Below are positions 4,611 through 5,521 of a stretch of 5,521 nt of DNA, one piece after another; position 1 is the stretch's first letter; every line of letters starts with the position of its first letter. The stretch is taken from contig DATJHM010000223.1 of the NCBI GenBank assembly GCA_035493895.1, forward strand, positions 1 through 5,521. Reading direction: 5' to 3'. Under the pieces are notes generated by a model that was given only the letters and a program-made list of their open reading frames with translations, was not told where the DNA came from and did not search any database. A program made the position numbers and the translations under genes. This stretch comes from DATJHM01 sp035493895. GTDB lineage: Bacteria > Chloroflexota > Ktedonobacteria > Ktedonobacterales > Ktedonobacteraceae.

Positions 4611-5521
4611 TTAACGGGGCTGGCTGTTGGAGACGATACGGCGATCGATAACCTGATCGATCGTCTGGAGATGAGAAGAGGGCGGAGCTAATATAGAATT
4701 TTGGCGTGAGGAGTAACGACTCTTTTTTCTGTGTGCAGAATAGTAGCTCTTTTGTCCGTACAAGGATGCGATGAGCGTCTGATACAGTCCGACGTATTTT
4801 GCGGCCATGGCCTGAACGCTAAAATGACGGGCCGCATGAGCCTGAACGATCCCTCGATCCAATTCACCAATGCGCGCAATAAAGTGGACCATCTCATCTA
4901 CCGCGTTCACCAGAAAACCGTTTGTTTGATGGGAGACGATTTCCGGGGCCGCACCACGCGGGAAGGTGATAATAGGACAACCTGCGGCCATAGCCTCGAT
5001 CATGACCATACCAAATGGCTCTTCCCATTGGATCGGGTTCAGCAGGCCACGCGCGCGACTGAGCAGATCAATCTTCTGCACCATATCTACCGGGCCAATA
5101 TATTTGATCTGCTGGCCATCTATATGTGGCTCGATTTCTTGTGCGAAGTAACGCACCGATTCCTGTATATGTTGATCAACCGTGCCTGCAAGGATGAGCG
5201 GAATACCCGCTTTGCGCGCCGCCTCAATGGCAAGATGCGGCCCCTTCTCAGGGACAAAACGACCCAGCCAGACGAAGAACTCTTCCGCTGAACGTATCGG
5301 GTGACAGAAATGTTCCCCTGGCAAACCATGATGCACCACATCGACAATGTTGAGCCCCGGGGCCGCGTTCGAACGCGCATGCTCGCTGATCGCAACGATC
5401 GGCATCGTGGCCGCCCATTCCATATAATATTCGTCGGCATCACCAGTCCACGTCTGCACACGATCAAACGGAAAACGACTGTGTAACGTCATCACATGGG
5501 GCGTCGCCAGCTGCGCCATCA
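4611..5521 (-). CDS. GT4-family glycosyltransferase, N-terminus beyond the window
   Basis: The frame is open to the window edge. A Met at 5519 gives 302 residues, but the segment after it (ATPHVMTLHSRFPFD) is mid-protein for GT-B enzymes, and roughly 80-110 N-terminal residues are probably missing, so this Met is not the start. The visible part has the end of the acceptor-side Rossmann domain (IVAISEHARS, 41-50; VVHHGLP, 61-67) and the donor-binding domain (PF00534). The latter includes FVWLGRFVPEKGPHLAIEAA (82-101), IPLILAGTVD (106-115), IKYIGPV (138-144) and the E-x7-E nucleotide-sugar motif EPFGMVMIE (167-175), followed by AMAAGCPIITFPRGAAPEIV (176-195). It transfers a sugar from an NDP-sugar with retention of configuration, probably on the cytoplasmic side; the acceptor is unknown. 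From about residue 255 a polar Ser/Arg/Lys-rich tail of nearly 50 residues extends past the usual C-terminal helix. A good hairpin with U-tract follows the TAA. Confidence 0.9.
   Translation of the reverse strand, partial: MAQLATPHVMTLHSRFPFDRVQTWTGDADEYYMEWAATMPIVAISEHARSNAAPGLNIVDVVHHGLPGEHFCHPIRSAEEFFVWLGRFVPEKGPHLAIEAARKAGIPLILAGTVDQHIQESVRYFAQEIEPHIDGQQIKYIGPVDMVQKIDLLSRARGLLNPIQWEEPFGMVMIEAMAAGCPIITFPRGAAPEIVSHQTNGFLVNAVDEMVHFIARIGELDRGIVQAHAARHFSVQAMAAKYVGLYQTLIASLYGQKSYYSAHRKKSRYSSRQNSILAPPSSHLQTIDQVIDRRIVSNSQPR

Noticed and set aside
4448..4651. Plus-strand 67-residue frame with a hydrophobic stretch that looks like a membrane segment
   Set aside because: It has a TTG start with no SD, it runs into the glycosyltransferase coding region, and the hydrophobic part lies across the terminator hairpins.

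Overview
This 5.5 kb window is ordinary-looking bacterial chromosome with about 50% GC. It shows good Shine-Dalgarno sites and sigma70-type promoters, and no rRNA, tRNA, CRISPR array or insertion sequence. The gene set (PF04185 phosphoesterase, UPF0158, DUF2000, MarR, YbdK-type ligase, GT4 glycosyltransferase) and the style of the proteins suggest a Gram-positive-like environmental bacterium. My best guess is the Ktedonobacteria (Chloroflexota), but nothing in the window proves it.

Layout. The left end carries two plus-strand genes: the C-terminal 176 residues of a secreted-type phosphoesterase (1-531) and, behind its own extended -10 promoter, a UPF0158 family protein (632-1099). A 231-base convergent gap follows. 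Everything to its right is on the minus strand. Read in transcription order from the right edge, these are: a GT4 glycosyltransferase cut by the window end (5521-4611); a 369-base gap with terminator-like hairpins and a leader; a YbdK-type carboxylate-amine ligase (4241-3126); a MarR regulator (2930-2484); a DUF2000 protein (2340-1915); and a small exported protein made mostly of a histidine/proline pentapeptide repeat (1684-1331).

How the parts relate. The minus-strand genes are separated by 140-370 bases, and most have their own SD and promoter- or terminator-like elements, so this does not look like one tight operon. The clearest regulatory unit is marR. A near-consensus promoter (TTGTCA-17-TATACT) overlaps a perfect 14-bp palindrome, and two related copies lie just upstream, which points to autorepression. 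DUF2000, 143 bases downstream on the same strand, is the most likely co-regulated gene.

The least ordinary item is the small exported protein at 1331-1684. It has a signal peptide, then nine copies of HPPI(Y/H), then a Gly-Pro-His tail, and its leader holds a hairpin followed by a U-tract right before the SD. I recognise no family for it. I saw no multi-gene defence, mobile or biosynthetic system in this window.
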